Positions 8,423 to 17,486 of a stretch of DNA of 64,000 nucleotides are shown in pieces. Under the pieces are notes generated by a model that saw nothing but the letters and a program-made list of their open reading frames with translations, searched no databases and was not told the DNA's origin. Numbering within the stretch: position 1 is the stretch's first letter; every line of letters starts with the position of its first letter. The stretch is from Oribacterium asaccharolyticum ACB7. Its GTDB lineage: Bacteria; Bacillota; Clostridia; Lachnospirales; Lachnospiraceae. A program made the position numbers and the translations under genes. The stretch spans positions 274,863 to 338,862 of the forward strand of contig NZ_JH414505.1 in assembly GCF_000238075.1 (NCBI RefSeq), written 5' to 3'.

Positions 8423-8722
8423 GAGAAAGGCAACTATATTCGTCTATGGATTACTCTCGCATACGCAGGACAAATTTTGGAGGGACGCTCTTTGGTTCTT
8501 GATTGCCTTTGTATGGATAAGGAGGGAAATATTCACAATATTGAACTGCAAAATGACTCTCTAGGTGCCAGCCCAAAACGAGCACGCTATCATTCCGGAC
8601 TTATAGACATGAATATTTCAAAAAAAGGAAAATCTTTTGATTATTTACCGGAAAGCTATGTTATTTTTATCAAAAAACACTGTACTCTCCCTGTTTATTG
8701 GGATTATACAGTGTTTTTTTAA
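8423..8722 (+). pseudogene. Rpn / PD-(D/E)XK transposase-like nuclease, fragment
   Basis: The readable part (LEGRSLVLDCLCMDKEGN, IELQND, RARYHSGLID, ESYVIFI) matches the nuclease core of Rpn/PF12784-type proteins, including the D and the E-x-Q of the PD-(D/E)XK fold. Both ends are missing. There is no proper start, since the frame opens with TTG and lacks a binding site. The protein breaks off right after VIFI, where a terminator-like hairpin begins. Full-length members are near 300 residues. It is the only plus-strand coding remnant in this part of the window and is clearly inactive. Confidence 0.7.
8672..8720 (+). terminator. Terminator-like hairpin at the end of the Rpn remnant
   Basis: AAAAAACACTGTA (8672-8684) pairs with TACAGTGTTTTTTT (8707-8720). 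Inner TCCC/GGGA adds to the stem. It can work in both directions. Confidence 0.65.
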
Positions 8723-8824
8723 AGGCTCGCTTTCTAAGAAAAGAATCGTATGTCTCTAGTATCTTTGTAGTATCTCTTTAGTATCTCTGTTTAGAAAAAT
8801 AGAATAATAAATACCCCAACTTTT

Positions 8825-10057
8825 CTAAAACTCCAGTTGTCTCTTTATCTGCGCCTTGTGTTCCGCCTTGATTTTCTTTAAGGTCTCGGGCTCTTCAAAA
8901 AGCTCCAATGCCGTAAAAGCAAGAACCTTCGCCCCAAGCAGGATAGATTCTAAGCCGAGGCTTGAACAGGAAGCCTTTACAAATTCAGAGCTGTGAGCAG
9001 GAATCTTCTTTTTGCTGATGCAAATACTCGGCTGAATGGTGGGCACCACCTGCGAAACATTTCCCACATCGGAAGAGCCCATCTGCAGTGCCTTCCAATC
9101 ACAGGGGGTAAACTTCTCGCCGAAGCGGTTCAAATGTTTCTCATAAAGGTCATCAAAGGAAGGGGTAGGCACGATATTTTCCACCCAATTCTGATAAGCT
9201 TTCATCCTTCCCTTCGCTCCCATAGAAAGGGCAGAGCCTGCTACAACATTTTCCACCTTCTTATATAAGGCTTCAAGGCTCGGTTTTGCACTGGTACGAA
9301 GATAGAATTTTGCATGGGCATAGTCCGGTACAACATTCGGGGCAGAGCCACCGGAAAGAATAACGCCATGGATTCGGGTATCATCAGTCAAGTGCTGTCT
9401 TAATGCATTGATGGAATTATAGGTCTGAATAAGCGCATCCAAGGCATTGATGCCTTCTTCCGGCTCTCCTGCCGCATGGGCGGATTTTCCCCAAAACTCG
9501 ATGTCCACCGGCACACAGCCTAAGTTTCTTCCCGTCCTCTTGTGCTCATCAGCAGGGTGAGCACAAAGCGCAAAGTCTACATCCTTAAAATAGCCCTCTC
9601 TCACAAAGGAGCCCTTCGCAGAGCCCTCCTCGCCGCCTTCTTCTCCCGGTGTCCCGTAAACACGGATTTCACCGCCCACTTCATCAATCACTTCCTTTAA
9701 GGCTACAGCGGAAAGAGAGGCCGTTGTACCGAAAAGATTGTGTCCGCAGCCGTGTCCCAGCCCTTCTAAGGCATCATATTCCGCAAGGAACACTACAACC
9801 GGCCCTTTTTTCTTACTCTTATAGCTTGCTACAAATCCTGTCCTATGTCCTGCTGCAGGCATTTCCACAGAAAAGCCGAAGGAGGAAAGTGTCTTTGACA
9901 GCTCTTCCGATGCAAAAAACTCATAGTTACTGACTTCCGGCTTTTTATGAATGGCCAGCGCCAGATCCTGAAAAAGCTTTCCCTCTTTTTCTATCTTCTT
10001 TACAATTCTTTCTTCTCTATCTGAAATCTGCGCTTCTCCTATTCCTTTCTTTCCCAT
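8825..10057 (-). CDS. M20D-type metallo-amidohydrolase
   Basis: A 410-residue dinuclear metallohydrolase of the M20 aminoacylase / aminobenzoyl-glutamate hydrolase group. Metal-site motifs are visible: D95 (EYDAL), C104 and H106 (GHGCGHN), E139/E140 (TPGEEGG), H167 (CAHPAD) and a C-terminal IPAHSSEF. A dimerisation lid domain sits in the middle (GKSAHAAGEPEEGINALDAL). Family members split N-acyl or peptide-like amide bonds to release an amino acid. It follows metQ by 85 nt on the same strand, so release of methionine from an N-acyl or dipeptide form is a reasonable inference. The start at 10057 is set by GGAGGAAAAG. Confidence 0.85.
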   Translation of the reverse strand: MGKKGIGEAQISDREERIVKKIEKEGKLFQDLALAIHKKPEVSNYEFFASEELSKTLSSFGFSVEMPAAGHRTGFVASYKSKKKGPVVVFLAEYDALEGLGHGCGHNLFGTTASLSAVALKEVIDEVGGEIRVYGTPGEEGGEEGSAKGSFVREGYFKDVDFALCAHPADEHKRTGRNLGCVPVDIEFWGKSAHAAGEPEEGINALDALIQTYNSINALRQHLTDDTRIHGVILSGGSAPNVVPDYAHAKFYLRTSAKPSLEALYKKVENVVAGSALSMGAKGRMKAYQNWVENIVPTPSFDDLYEKHLNRFGEKFTPCDWKALQMGSSDVGNVSQVVPTIQPSICISKKKIPAHSSEFVKASCSSLGLESILLGAKVLAFTALELFEEPETLKKIKAEHKAQIKRQLEF

Positions 10058-10142
10058 ATTCTTTTCCTCCGTTTCTTCTTTTAAAAATAGGAGGAGCAAG
10101 GCTCCTCCTTAGGTTCATCGACCCCTCTATATCCTATACAAA

Positions 10143-11051
10143 TTAGTCCCAAACCGGGATGGACTGTCCGTCGTAGTGCTCTAAAACAACCTGCTTAACT
10201 TCGTCGGAATTGTAAGCCTTCTTAATCTTCTGGAAGTCTTCGCTCTCAATGCGATCCTTCTTTGCCACAATGATGTTCCAGTAATTCTTCATATCCGGCT
10301 CTTTGTAATCCTCATAAACGATGGCATCGTTCTTAAGGGTTAATCCCGCATCCTTCGCTACACCGTTGTTAATGCAGGCAAATGATAAGTCAGGGAGAGA
10401 CGCCGGAATCTGGGTTGCTACCATTTCCACAATCTCCACATCCTTGTTATACTTTTCGATATCCATTACGGTCGGAGTCAATCCCGCTTCCTTCTTCAAG
10501 GTCAGGAAGCCGTTCTTCTCGAGGAACTTCAGTGCTCTTCCTCCATTAGTTACATCGTTCGGAATAGCAATGATTAAATGACCTGTTGCCTCGTCCAAGC
10601 TCTTATACTTGGAAGAGTAAATTCCCATCGGAGCAACCTGCGTATAAGCAAGAATTCCCAAATCGGTATAGCCTCTCTCCTTCACAAAGTTATTGAAATA
10701 AATCTCTGTCTGGAAAGCATTTAAATCAATTTCTCCGTCCTCTAAAGCCTCATTCGGTTTAACATAATCGCTGAACTCTACCATCTCGAGCTTAATATTG
10801 TCTTTTGCAAGCAGCTCATTTGCCTTTTCCCACTCCTCGTGGTCGGAACCGTTTACACCGAGCTTGTAGGTACGAAGCTCCCCGGCATCCGCCTTCTCTT
10901 CTTTTGCAGCTTCTGTTGCCTTCTCACTGCCCTGCTCTGTACCTGCCTCCGTTGCCTTCTCTGTAGTCTTTGTGCTTGCACCGCCGCATGCCGCTAAGGA
11001 AGCTGCAGCAAGTGCTACGGTAAGTCCTAATGCTAAAATTCTTTTTTTCAT
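10143..11051 (-). CDS. metQ: Methionine ABC importer, substrate-binding lipoprotein
   Basis: A 302-residue NlpA/MetQ lipoprotein that captures methionine outside the membrane. The signal peptide ends in the lipobox LAAC with C22 as the lipidated residue, followed by a low-complexity Thr/Glu/Lys linker (about residues 23-60) and the binding domain (YKLGVNGSDHEEWEKA, QTEIYFNNFVKERGY, GGRALKFLEKNGF). The start at 11051 has AGGAGAGAGG upstream. It is the third gene of metN-metI-metQ, 18 nt after the ORF of metI. D-methionine or related amino acids are possible alternative ligands. Confidence 0.92.
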   Translation of the reverse strand: MKKRILALGLTVALAAASLAACGGASTKTTEKATEAGTEQGSEKATEAAKEEKADAGELRTYKLGVNGSDHEEWEKANELLAKDNIKLEMVEFSDYVKPNEALEDGEIDLNAFQTEIYFNNFVKERGYTDLGILAYTQVAPMGIYSSKYKSLDEATGHLIIAIPNDVTNGGRALKFLEKNGFLTLKKEAGLTPTVMDIEKYNKDVEIVEMVATQIPASLPDLSFACINNGVAKDAGLTLKNDAIVYEDYKEPDMKNYWNIIVAKKDRIESEDFQKIKKAYNSDEVKQVVLEHYDGQSIPVWD

Positions 11052-11089
11052 AATCCTCTCTCCTCTAAACAAAACTGTATATAGTACTT

Positions 11090-11770
11090 TTATCGATGGC
11101 TTACCAGCTTACTTAAGCTGTCTCCCACCCATTGTACGAAGAACACCATGACAAGCATGATGACTATCGTCAGAAACATGACATCGGTCTTATTTTGCCC
11201 ATAGCCGTAACGGATGGCAAAGTCTCCGAGTCCGCCGCCGCCTACCGATCCGGCTACCGCCGAATAACTGATAAGACCGACCAGCATAATGGTCACCGCC
11301 TGAATAATGGCGGAAAATCCTTCCTTCAGCATAACCTTGAAAATGATGGCAATTTCCGAAAAACCCATTGCTCGGTATGCCTCAATCACTCCCTTGTCAA
11401 TGCTTTGGAGCGCAAGCTCCGTCTGCTTCGCCATAAAGGGAATGCAGGCAATAATCAGAGGAACAATGGCTCCCTTCATTCCTATTGTCGTCCCCACAAT
11501 GGCACGAACAAGCCAGGGAATGGATGCAATCAAGATGACGAAAGGGATGGAACGCACCGTATTCACAATCTTGGAAAGAATGGAATAGAGCGGCGGGAAG
11601 GATAAAAGTTCTCCCTTCTTTGTCACTGCAAGGACAATTCCCAAAGGAACGCCGAGTGCTGCCGCAAACACGCCGGAGATACTGACCATGATGAGCGTCT
11701 CATTCAAGGATTTCACAATATAGGGCCAAAGCTTTTCTACATTCGGAAACATACTGTTTAGCCATTCCAT
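11090..11770 (-). CDS. metI: Methionine ABC importer, permease
   Basis: A 226-residue inner-membrane permease with about five transmembrane helices. The EAA loop (EAYRAMGFSEIAIIFKVMLKEG split over the cytoplasmic loop) contacts the MetN ATPase. The N-terminal part (LNETLIMVSISGVFAAALG) and the SIPFVILIASIPWLVR segment are typical of MetI. The start overlaps the end of metN by 13 nt, so translation is coupled. Confidence 0.93.
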   Translation of the reverse strand: MEWLNSMFPNVEKLWPYIVKSLNETLIMVSISGVFAAALGVPLGIVLAVTKKGELLSFPPLYSILSKIVNTVRSIPFVILIASIPWLVRAIVGTTIGMKGAIVPLIIACIPFMAKQTELALQSIDKGVIEAYRAMGFSEIAIIFKVMLKEGFSAIIQAVTIMLVGLISYSAVAGSVGGGGLGDFAIRYGYGQNKTDVMFLTIVIMLVMVFFVQWVGDSLSKLVSHR

Positions 11771-12837
11771 ATTTTGTCCTCCTCTCTTCTCTCTTCTTTT
11801 CTTTCCTCTATCTTATGTCCTCCAAGCTCTTCCACCTTAATCTCTCTACTCTTTAAGTATGCCACCGCATCCAGAATATCTTTCCCTTCTCCCTTCATAT
11901 CTATCGTAAGGGTTCCAAAGGGGACACCTGAAAGAATTTCGATATTACCGAACAGGATAGACACCTCTACGGGGTAGTTTCGAACCAAATCCATGATAGC
12001 CGGATCATTGGCTTTCTCTCCAATAAAGGTAAGTTCATAAAGATTTCTCTTGTTCTTTTCCGCAAGGGCAATCGCTTCCTTCCGGTAAAGCGTTTTCTCA
12101 CGGAACTCTTTCGTGATGCTGGACTTCGGTTCGGAAAATACCTCTACAAGACTTCCTTCCTCGATAACCTTTCCCTCCTCCATCACGGCAACCTTATTGC
12201 AAATGCTCTTCACCACTTCCATTTGGTGGGTAATCATCACTACCGTAAGCTTCAGCTTTTCTTGTAAAGAACGGAGCAATTCAATAATCTGTGTTGTAGT
12301 ATTCGGATCCAACGCGGAAGTCGCCTCATCGCATAGAAGAATCCTGGGTCTTCCTACCAAGGCTCTTGCTATAGCCACTCTTTGCTTCTGACCACCCGAA
12401 AGCTGTGAAGGATAAGCTCTTGCTTTATCTTCCAGTCCCGTTAAACGAAGCATTTCCTCGACTCTTTCCCTGATTTCTTTTCCGGAAATTCTACCCTGAT
12501 TTTTGAGTGGTGCAGCAATATTTTCAAAAACATTTGCAGAATTTAAAAGGTTAAAATGTTGGAAAATCATCCCCATTCTCCGCCGTACAGCTCTAAGCTC
12601 TACTTCCGAATACGCAGTAATGTTTTTCCCCTCTACGATAACCTCTCCGCTTGTCGGTTTTTCTAAGAGATTAATGCAACGAACCAAGGTAGACTTTCCT
12701 GCACCGGAATAGCCGATAATCCCGAAAATATCTCCCTCTTCAATCGTCAAGCTGACATCTCTCACCGCATGAACGCCCTCACCGACCTTCTCCGAAGGGA
12801 AGGTTTTTACGATATTCTTTAATTCAATAATCCCCAT
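11758..12837 (-). CDS. metN: Methionine ABC importer, ATPase with NIL domain
   Basis: A 359-residue ATPase. Walker A is GYSGAGKST, the signature is LSGGQKQRVAIARAL, Walker B is ILLCDEATSALDP, and the H-loop is MITHQMEV. The C-terminal ~90 residues form the NIL domain that binds methionine and gives trans-inhibition of uptake. The start at 12837 is preceded by GGAGGAGAAAG; ten more codons are open upstream but lack a site. It is the first gene of the operon. I saw no SAM riboswitch or T-box, but a promoter and a hairpin leader are present. Confidence 0.93.
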   Translation of the reverse strand: MGIIELKNIVKTFPSEKVGEGVHAVRDVSLTIEEGDIFGIIGYSGAGKSTLVRCINLLEKPTSGEVIVEGKNITAYSEVELRAVRRRMGMIFQHFNLLNSANVFENIAAPLKNQGRISGKEIRERVEEMLRLTGLEDKARAYPSQLSGGQKQRVAIARALVGRPRILLCDEATSALDPNTTTQIIELLRSLQEKLKLTVVMITHQMEVVKSICNKVAVMEEGKVIEEGSLVEVFSEPKSSITKEFREKTLYRKEAIALAEKNKRNLYELTFIGEKANDPAIMDLVRNYPVEVSILFGNIEILSGVPFGTLTIDMKGEGKDILDAVAYLKSREIKVEELGGHKIEERKEERREEDKIWNG

Positions 12838-12862
12838 AACTTTCTCCTCCGGCTTCCAATTG

Positions 12863-12887
12863 CGCACTTTATGTACGACGCTCGTTA
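12863..12887 (+). repeat. Half copy of the AACGAG hairpin family in the metN leader
   Basis: CGCACTTTATGTACGACGCTCGTTATG aligns with one side of the full hairpins at 7027 and 27701. The second arm is missing. Confidence 0.35.
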
Positions 12888-12892
12888 TGCAT

Positions 12893-12957
12893 TAAAAATC
12901 CCTCCATATTCATCCTTTTCGGGAGTACCCCGGAAAGATTATGAATATTTTGGGATT
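12893..12957 (-). promoter_or_regulatory. Structured leader of the met operon, or sortase terminator
   Basis: On the minus strand an outer stem AATCCC/GGGATT, a middle stem ATATTCAT/ATGAATAT and a tip CTTTCCGGG/CCCGAAAAG lie in order and are followed by TTTTTAA. The hairpin starts at the -10 of the metN promoter. It can therefore be the terminator of the sortase gene, an attenuator in the metN 5' leader, or both. Confidence 0.5.
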
Positions 12958-12983
12958 ATAGCCATTTTTTTGAATCCTGTCTA
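12955..12983 (-). promoter_or_regulatory. Sigma-70 promoter of metNIQ
   Basis: TAGACA (12983-12978) and TATAAT (12960-12955) are spaced by exactly 17 nt on the minus strand. Confidence 0.7.
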
Positions 12984-12987
12984 ATCG

Positions 12988-13031
12988 CTGTTCTATATGT
13001 CCTGTTATAGGAATAAACTATAGCAGAACAG
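12988..13031. promoter_or_regulatory. Palindrome just upstream of the met promoter, possible operator
   Basis: CTGTTCT (12988-12994) pairs with AGAACAG (13025-13031), and TATAG/CTATA forms an inner stem. It lies directly upstream of the -35 and right after the sortase stop, with no U-run, so a regulator site is as likely as a weak terminator. Confidence 0.35.
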
Positions 13032-13035
13032 AAAA

Positions 13036-14025
13036 TCAAGAATTTGGATAAAGCTCCTCAAAGGCTGCCTGCACAATAAAACGCTGGTTTCCTCCTGATG
13101 GACCTGAACAGGTTGAAAGCGTAATCAGATTCGGACGTGTAGAAAAGTCAATCGCCCCTTTCGGATAATTTCTATAGGATGAAAGTTTGCTTGTCAATTG
13201 CACATAACGATCGTATCCGCTATCTCCTTCAAAGTCCGCGTAAATGTCACTCTCCGTGGTTGTTAAATAATAAGAATAAATGCGATAGCGATAAATTCCA
13301 TCCGGTTTACAGAGGAAAACATAAGGATTCGAATCCGCAAGACTCGGATCCTTCAAAAAATTCTTCAGCTTTCCGAACATGGACCCATTTTTCATATTGT
13401 GGCCAAAGATAAAGGTATTTTTATTGTCATAGCTTCCCTTTGCATTGGCATCCAAAAATATGGAGCCGGCAAAGTTTGCCTTTCCTTCAAATGTTCGGTG
13501 CAAATAATCTTCATTATCCTTGCTGCGCACAACCGGATAACTTATACCGATTGCAGGCACATAGATAACGGCAGTAAAATCTCCGTTAATCTTCGCTAAA
13601 GTATCATAATTAATCTGAAATTTGGGATGTGCAATGTCAACAGGCTCCGGTGCCTCTGTCTCCGGTTCACTTTCCTTCTCTTCCACGGAGCCCTCCTCTT
13701 TCTTTTTTTCTTCCTTCTGCTGTACCGTCTCCGGCTGGACAACAATGTGTTCTTCCAAAGCGGCATATTCGTCATCTGCCGCTTTATACTCTAAAAAGTC
13801 CCGCAGAAATAATCCGCCGAAAACCAACATGGAAATGAATAAAACAAGGGGGATAATCTTATGAATTATGCTCTCCCGCTTTCTTTTATAAGACCTTTTA
13901 GAAGGCTGCGGTTCTCTTCTATCTCCGGAAGACGCATCTTCCGTCTTTTCTTCTATGGTTTGTATATTTTGTCCTGCTGCTTTCTTCTCTTCATTTCTAT
14001 TCTCTTCGTTTCTGTTCTCTTCCAT
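13036..14025 (-). CDS. Class B sortase
   Basis: A 329-residue membrane-anchored transpeptidase that attaches surface proteins to peptidoglycan. An acidic N-terminal cytoplasmic tail (residues 1-50) is followed by one transmembrane segment (about 55-75, IIPLVLFISMLVFGGLFL), an Asp/Glu-rich stalk and the sortase domain. Catalytic residues are visible in FGHNMKNGSMF (His), LSTCSGPSGGNQRF (Cys and Arg); the TLSTC form and the insert fit class B. No substrate with a sorting signal or pilin gene is adjacent. The ATG follows immediately after a TAA that ends a relic of the rlmD 3' end, so this gene once sat directly behind an rlmD gene. Confidence 0.9.
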   Translation of the reverse strand: MEENRNEENRNEEKKAAGQNIQTIEEKTEDASSGDRREPQPSKRSYKRKRESIIHKIIPLVLFISMLVFGGLFLRDFLEYKAADDEYAALEEHIVVQPETVQQKEEKKKEEGSVEEKESEPETEAPEPVDIAHPKFQINYDTLAKINGDFTAVIYVPAIGISYPVVRSKDNEDYLHRTFEGKANFAGSIFLDANAKGSYDNKNTFIFGHNMKNGSMFGKLKNFLKDPSLADSNPYVFLCKPDGIYRYRIYSYYLTTTESDIYADFEGDSGYDRYVQLTSKLSSYRNYPKGAIDFSTRPNLITLSTCSGPSGGNQRFIVQAAFEELYPNS

Positions 14026-14135
14026 TTACCTGATTCCTTCTTTCTCTAACAGGCACACACACTCGCAGTTCATTGTCGCTAGTATAGGAACGCAAAGTTT
14101 CAACCTTGTTGCTTGATTGAGGATACAATTTATTA
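14026..14135 (-). repeat. Displaced rlmD 3' end plus element end (att-like copy A)
   Basis: On the minus strand 14070-14026 reads NCECVCLLEKEGIR followed by TAA, close to the real rlmD end NCEVVALLEKEES. The next 60 nt (to 14135) are nearly identical to 24722-24782. The 74-bp direct repeat 14062-14135 versus 24709-24782 flanks the whole restriction-modification locus. This copy probably carries the original chromosomal 3' end. Confidence 0.75.
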
Positions 14136-14260
14136 TGTATTTCATCAACCATTTTTACGTTTTTTTCATCTTTCCCATAATGATACTATCTATGCTTTGC
14201 TCAAGATTCCCCTTATAACTAAGATGTCTCCGGCTTCTCCTGCACCACTTGTTATAAGTT

Positions 14261-14294
14261 AAAGGCGACCAACTTTTTACGGTTAATCGCCCTT
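14261..14294 (-). terminator. Possible terminator after hsdR
   Basis: AAGGGCGA...ACC pairs with GGTCGCCTT on the minus strand, followed only by a short T-run. Weak. Confidence 0.3.
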
Positions 14295-14308
14295 GCCTTA
14301 GGAATGAT

Positions 14309-17300
14309 TTAATTGTCTCTTTCTCCATATGGTGCAGATTCCTCTGCTGCTTCCATCCGGTAGCTCGACTCTGTATCATAAATCGTAGGCTTCTCCTGTT
14401 CCTCTGTTCGGAATTCAGCAATTCCAAGCCCGAAGTACTTCTCGAAAAATGCTTTCAGTTTTTCGATTACACCTTTCTTTTTCTCGGTTCTGCCGCCACC
14501 GCCGAAACGGGAAACCGGAGGCATGAGTTTGTCGATTTCCGTTCCTGCCGTTTTGAACACTCCATCACGAAATGCATTATCAACCAATCTTCTGGTTTCT
14601 TCCTCTTTTAGCTTTTCGCTGGTGATAATTTTCGATAAATCATTCTCTTCCTGCTTCAGAACAAAGCGTCGCCAGTCTGTCGTTACCTGCGTATCCACAT
14701 TGACATGACTGATAAATGCTTCGATAAGCTCCTTCTTGCTACGTAGCTGCATACTTGCGTCAACTGCTCTACGGATAGAAGAGAGAATTTCTTTATCTTC
14801 ACAGTTACCGTCGTGATATTTTTCAACCAACATCAAGATGTAGTCGATATTGATTTCCACTTGCTTGATTAGCTCGATTTCAAATTCAATATCATCCGTT
14901 ATATCCTCTTTTTCAGCATCTTCTTTTCTACGGTACTTGTCGTAGAGGTCAAGGTAGATACTCTGATAATCCTGTAAATCCCGTTCGGCAACACTGTCCA
15001 TTTCGATAAACTGGTCAAAGGACGAAAGAATGTTTCTCATGCTGAGGATGGCACCGAACAGCTTGATAAAGTCCTTCTCTGCCTGTTCTCCAACAATCGG
15101 CGTACCAAGAGGGAATTCTGTTTCCAGCTTTTCAAGCAAGTCAACGTAGCCCGGATGATATTTCCCGTGGTTATCCTCGTAGCCGTTCCAGTAATCGTTG
15201 AAGCTCTTGAGAAGAACAATACCGCTTGCATTCTTATCGCCAAAGAGAGCGATTGCGTCATCCGTAGCCTTCTGCAAATCACGGAAACAAACAATGTTAC
15301 CGTAGGTCTTAACAGAATTTAAAATACGGTTGGTTCTGGAATAGGCTTGAATCAGTCCATGCATTTTGAGATTCTTATCCACCCACAGCGTATTCAACGT
15401 TGTAGCATCAAAACCCGTGAGGAACATATTTACAACAATCAACAAATCCACTTCACGGTTCTTCACTCGCATAGACAAGTCTTTGTAGTAGTTCTGAAAC
15501 TTGTCGGAAGAGGTATCAAAGTTCGTGTTGAACGTAGCATTATAATCCTTAATTGCACTATCTAGAAAGTCGCGGGAAGTTTGGTCCAGGGCGTCGGTAT
15601 CAAAACCCTCCTCTTGCAGGACATCTTCCGGATCCTCTTCATTTGCAGAATAACTGAAAATCGTTGCTATCGTAAATTGGCGGTGGCTTGCGGCAATCTG
15701 CTTTTTAAACTCTGTATAATACTTCATGGCCATAGGAATGGTACTAACAGCGAATATTGCATTGAAGCCGGCCATACGTTTCCCCTTCAGGGAGTAGAAG
15801 CTGTTTCGTTTGGTTTTCTGATCAAAATGCTCCAGAATGTATTTTACAATTTCTCGAATACGTCTCGGTGCCCCCATCGCCCGTTCAATGTCGATTGCTG
15901 AAACATTTTTGTCCTTGATATTCTCTTTTTCCTTGACCGTATTCACATAATCAATACGGAACGGAAGCACATTCTCATCATTGATGGCATCCACGATGGT
16001 ATAGGTGTGGAGCTGATCACCAAAGGTCTGCGGCGTAGTCAGCAATTCCATGTGCTTTCCTTTTCCTGCATTAACGGCGAAAATCGGCGTGCCGGTAAAT
16101 CCAAACAGGTGATAATTCTTGAATGCCTTGATGATTTTAGCGTGCATCTCTCCGAATTGACTGCGGTGACACTCATCAAAGATAATAACCGCGTGCTTGC
16201 CAAACACCTCATGTCCCTTGTTCTTCGTGATAAAGTTGTCCAGCTTCTGGATGGTCGTGATGATAATTTTATACGGATGATAACCGCCTTTTTCGTCTCT
16301 GTCTTCAAGCTGTCTTTGCAATATTCTGGTAGAAGCATTGCTGTTGGCAGAGCCTTTCTCAAAGCGGTCATATTCTTTCATGGTCTGATAATCCAGGTCT
16401 TTTCTATCAACCACGAACAAAACTTTGTCCACATTGGGAAGTGCGGAGGCAAGCTGTGCTGTCTTAAAGGAGGTCAGCGTTTTTCCACTTCCCGTGGTGT
16501 GCCAAATATATCCTCCTGCATCCGGTGTTCCCATCTTCTTGTAGTTGGTGGATACGTCGACGCGGTTCAAGATACGCTCAGTCGCCGCAATCTGATAGGG
16601 ACGCATCACCATCAAAATATCCTCTGTCGTAAAAACACAATACTTGGTCAGTACATTCAGAATCGTATGCTTCGAAAGAAAGGTTTTTGTAAAATCAATC
16701 AGGTCGGCAATCACCTTATTGTTGCCGTCTGCCCAGAAGGAAGTAAACTCAAAGCTATTGCTGGTTTTCTTCGATTTCTGCTTTGCAGATTCGCCCATCT
16801 CCTTGATATGACTGTTCCGTGTGGTATTGGAGTAATACTTGGTGTGCGTTCCATTTGAGATGATAAAAATCTGCACATACTCATATAAACCGCTTGCCGC
16901 AAAGAAGCTGTCTCTCTGATAGCGTTTGATCTGGTTAAAGGCTTCCCGAATGGCAACGCCCCGGCGTTTCAGCTCTACATGGACAAGAGGCAGACCATTG
17001 ACCAAAATGGTCACATCATAGCGTGTATCGTGCTTACCTTCAGATTCTTCATACTGGTTAATGACCTGAAGATGGTTATTGTGAATATTCTTTTTGTCTA
17101 TAAGCTGAATATTCTTGGAACTTCCGTCATCCCTGCGAAGCACCTTCACATGATCGGTCTGCATGGTGCGGCTTTTCTCTACGATACCCTCGTTCGCATT
17201 AGCAAGAATCTCCGTAAAGAACCGCTTCCACTCACTGTCGGTAAAAGCATAATCATTCAAAATCTCCAACTGTTTTCTAAGGTTGGAAATCAGACTGTTT

Positions 17301-17467
17301 TCATCATGAATCGTAAGGTACTCATATCCTTGCATGGTCAGCAATCGGATGAATTCCTTTTCTAAAGCTTCTTCACTCTGGAAGCTGTCAGAGCGCGAGC
17401 TTTCCGGCGTATATTCCGCAACCACGGTACTCTCATTGCTTGCGGCAATGATGTTGTAAGTGCTCAT
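14309..17467 (-). CDS. hsdR: Type I restriction enzyme, R (motor/nuclease) subunit
   Basis: The 1052-residue subunit that translocates and cuts unmodified DNA in complex with HsdM and HsdS. The N-terminal PD-(D/E)XK nuclease shows D151 and E165-L-K167 (LVHVELKRRG). The SF2 motor shows Walker A at 324-331 (TTGSGKTL), DECH at 431-434 and FTGTP further on, then helicase domain 2 (LLIVVNMFLTGFDAT, GLIQAYSRTNR). The C-terminal helical part that docks on the methylase is present. The length is normal and the gene looks intact. It is last in the locus, 19 nt after the kinase gene. Confidence 0.95.
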   Translation of the reverse strand: MSTYNIIAASNESTVVAEYTPESSRSDSFQSEEALEKEFIRLLTMQGYEYLTIHDENSLISNLRKQLEILNDYAFTDSEWKRFFTEILANANEGIVEKSRTMQTDHVKVLRRDDGSSKNIQLIDKKNIHNNHLQVINQYEESEGKHDTRYDVTILVNGLPLVHVELKRRGVAIREAFNQIKRYQRDSFFAASGLYEYVQIFIISNGTHTKYYSNTTRNSHIKEMGESAKQKSKKTSNSFEFTSFWADGNNKVIADLIDFTKTFLSKHTILNVLTKYCVFTTEDILMVMRPYQIAATERILNRVDVSTNYKKMGTPDAGGYIWHTTGSGKTLTSFKTAQLASALPNVDKVLFVVDRKDLDYQTMKEYDRFEKGSANSNASTRILQRQLEDRDEKGGYHPYKIIITTIQKLDNFITKNKGHEVFGKHAVIIFDECHRSQFGEMHAKIIKAFKNYHLFGFTGTPIFAVNAGKGKHMELLTTPQTFGDQLHTYTIVDAINDENVLPFRIDYVNTVKEKENIKDKNVSAIDIERAMGAPRRIREIVKYILEHFDQKTKRNSFYSLKGKRMAGFNAIFAVSTIPMAMKYYTEFKKQIAASHRQFTIATIFSYSANEEDPEDVLQEEGFDTDALDQTSRDFLDSAIKDYNATFNTNFDTSSDKFQNYYKDLSMRVKNREVDLLIVVNMFLTGFDATTLNTLWVDKNLKMHGLIQAYSRTNRILNSVKTYGNIVCFRDLQKATDDAIALFGDKNASGIVLLKSFNDYWNGYEDNHGKYHPGYVDLLEKLETEFPLGTPIVGEQAEKDFIKLFGAILSMRNILSSFDQFIEMDSVAERDLQDYQSIYLDLYDKYRRKEDAEKEDITDDIEFEIELIKQVEINIDYILMLVEKYHDGNCEDKEILSSIRRAVDASMQLRSKKELIEAFISHVNVDTQVTTDWRRFVLKQEENDLSKIITSEKLKEEETRRLVDNAFRDGVFKTAGTEIDKLMPPVSRFGGGGRTEKKKGVIEKLKAFFEKYFGLGIAEFRTEEQEKPTIYDTESSYRMEAAEESAPYGERDN

Positions 17468-17486
17468 AATTCCACAACTCCTTTCA

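Noticed and set aside
12838..12960. SAM riboswitch or T-box in front of metN
   Set aside because: No kink-turn or conserved SAM core and no T-box sequence were found; only a hairpin is visible.
14155..14427. Small minus-strand frame overlapping the end of hsdR
   Set aside because: Out of frame with hsdR, no binding site, composition like a shadow.
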